Shown piece after piece: positions 16,083 to 16,855 of a DNA stretch of 16,855 bases. Made by a program: the position numbers and the translations under genes. Position 1 is the first letter of the stretch. Every line of letters begins with the position of its first letter. The stretch lies in NCBI GenBank assembly GCA_963977675.1, contig CAXBPY010000062.1:1-16855 (forward strand), written 5' to 3'. Under the pieces are notes generated by a model. That model made no database searches. It worked only from the letters and a program-made list of their open reading frames with translations, and was not told the DNA's origin. This DNA comes from CAXBPY01 sp003455275 (lineage in GTDB: Bacteria; Bacteroidota; Bacteroidia; Chitinophagales; UBA10324).

Positions 16083-16163
16083 TGGACTAAATATTCTCAT
16101 TCGAAGAAAAGATTTTGAACACCCAATAGATTTTCACATTTTGCACGAGCTAAAACCAAACTC

Positions 16164-16855
16164 ATGCAAACCAACCTACCGGCATTAAAAAATGCATTCG
16201 GAAAACTTTTAGTTTTCATTCTACTTATTTCCTTTTTCGGTGTTCAGGTAAACGCCCAATCGAACACAAAGCAATCGTTCAAAGTCACTACAGTATTGCG
16301 CTCAGCAATTCCTGACTATGTTCAGTTTCAAAAAGACGAGCAACCTTCGTTCAACAATTTTGAAAACTGGCTCAACTATACTTATCATCTCTCCTCTGAT
16401 TTTGGATTGATGCAGATTGGAGAAGAGCGCGACCAACTCGGATGGACTAACTATCGCTTTACTCAAACTTTCAAGGGACTTCCGATCTACAAAACCATGC
16501 TTATTGTGCATGTGTTCAATGGAGCGGTGCTCAGTTTCAATGGAGAAACAGTGACTGAAATTTCAGGTGGTATAAATCCTTCTTTCTCTGAATCGCGTGC
16601 ACTTAGTTATGCTATAAATTTTGTTGGAGCAAAAACTTATATGTGGCAAAGCGCCGAAGAAGAATCATTCATTAAGAAGGAACAGAATGATATTAATGCA
16701 ACTTTTTATCCGAAAGGAGATTTGTTTTTTGCAAAGGCACCTACCGGTGAGTATCGCCTTGCTTACCGATTTGATATTTATGCGCAGCAACCTATGTCGC
16801 GTAAGTATGTTGTTATTGATGCAGCAAGTGGCGAAGTTTTAAGTTCAGAAGACCG
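16164..16855 (+). CDS. Secreted protein with thermolysin/fungalysin-type propeptide, probable M4 metallopeptidase (3' truncated)
   Basis: The frame is open from ATG 16164 to the window edge (230 codons), so only the N-terminal part is present. A signal peptide with hydrophobic core KLLVFILLISFFGV ends VNA before QS (residue 31). Around residues 75-125, LGWTNYRFTQTFKGLPIYKT followed by VHVFNGAVLSFNGE matches the FTP (fungalysin/thermolysin propeptide) pattern. Near the edge, EYRLAYRFDIYA and YVVIDAASGEVLSS match the PepSY-like part that inhibits the enzyme until cleavage. In this phylum such propeptides usually precede an M4 zinc metallopeptidase, often with a T9SS sorting domain. The catalytic HExxH lies outside the window, so the enzyme call is inference. 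The gene begins 81 bases after the lycopene cyclase stop and is not evidently part of the pigment operon. Confidence 0.75.
   Translation, partial: MQTNLPALKNAFGKLLVFILLISFFGVQVNAQSNTKQSFKVTTVLRSAIPDYVQFQKDEQPSFNNFENWLNYTYHLSSDFGLMQIGEERDQLGWTNYRFTQTFKGLPIYKTMLIVHVFNGAVLSFNGETVTEISGGINPSFSESRALSYAINFVGAKTYMWQSAEEESFIKKEQNDINATFYPKGDLFFAKAPTGEYRLAYRFDIYAQQPMSRKYVVIDAASGEVLSSED

Noticed and set aside
16115..16143. Promoter ahead of the right-edge gene (TTTTG, 18 bases, ACATTTTG)
   Set aside because: The spacing fits a Bacteroidota promoter, but the -7 box lacks the TA, so support is too weak to list as a feature.

Overview
The window looks like a chromosomal segment of a member of the Bacteroidota. 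Four things point there: a giant SprB-repeat adhesin with a type B C-terminal sorting domain of the type IX secretion system (T9SS), an adjacent PorP/SprF-family protein, the near absence of Shine-Dalgarno motifs, and a carotenoid operon with a two-domain (CrtYcd-type) lycopene cyclase. The species cannot be read from the sequence. No RNA gene, insertion sequence, CRISPR array or phage gene is visible. No gene-free stretch exceeds 300 bases; the largest gap between genes is 134 bases.

Left region (1-6129, + strand): a surface/secretion module. The 3' part of a very large secreted protein (eleven SprB-type repeat units, two further beta-rich domains, T9SS type B sorting domain) runs in from the left edge. 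It is followed at 42 bases by a PorP/SprF-like outer-membrane protein and at a further 30 bases by an OmpA-family lipoprotein with TPR, PD40 beta-propeller, carboxypeptidase-regulatory-like and OmpA domains. A clear intrinsic terminator at about 6146-6177 closes this unit. By analogy with SprB/SprF of Flavobacterium johnsoniae, the PorP/SprF protein probably serves the repeat protein as its dedicated export or anchoring partner.

Middle region (6264-11081): housekeeping genes. These are an ABC-F ATPase of the YkpA/YbiT kind, a convergent low-molecular-weight protein tyrosine phosphatase, a divergent MFS drug:proton-antiporter-like transporter, and mnmE for tRNA wobble-uridine modification, which starts with GTG.

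Right region (11119-16082): a compact carotenoid operon of six genes in the order MerR/cobalamin-binding regulator, crtI, crtB, idi, crtZ, crtYcd. All junctions are abutting, overlapping or within 8 bases. The enzymes can take GGPP through phytoene, lycopene and beta-carotene to zeaxanthin, and idi supplies the isoprenoid allyl starter. No GGPP synthase (crtE) or ketolase (crtW) is in the window. The regulator at the head keeps the Trp-x9-Glu-His motif and the cobalamin-ligand histidine of CarH/LitR photoreceptors. This suggests B12-dependent light control of pigment synthesis, and it is the most interesting system here.

Right edge (16164-16855): the 5' end of a secreted protein with a fungalysin/thermolysin-type propeptide, probably an M4-family metallopeptidase, cut by the window end.
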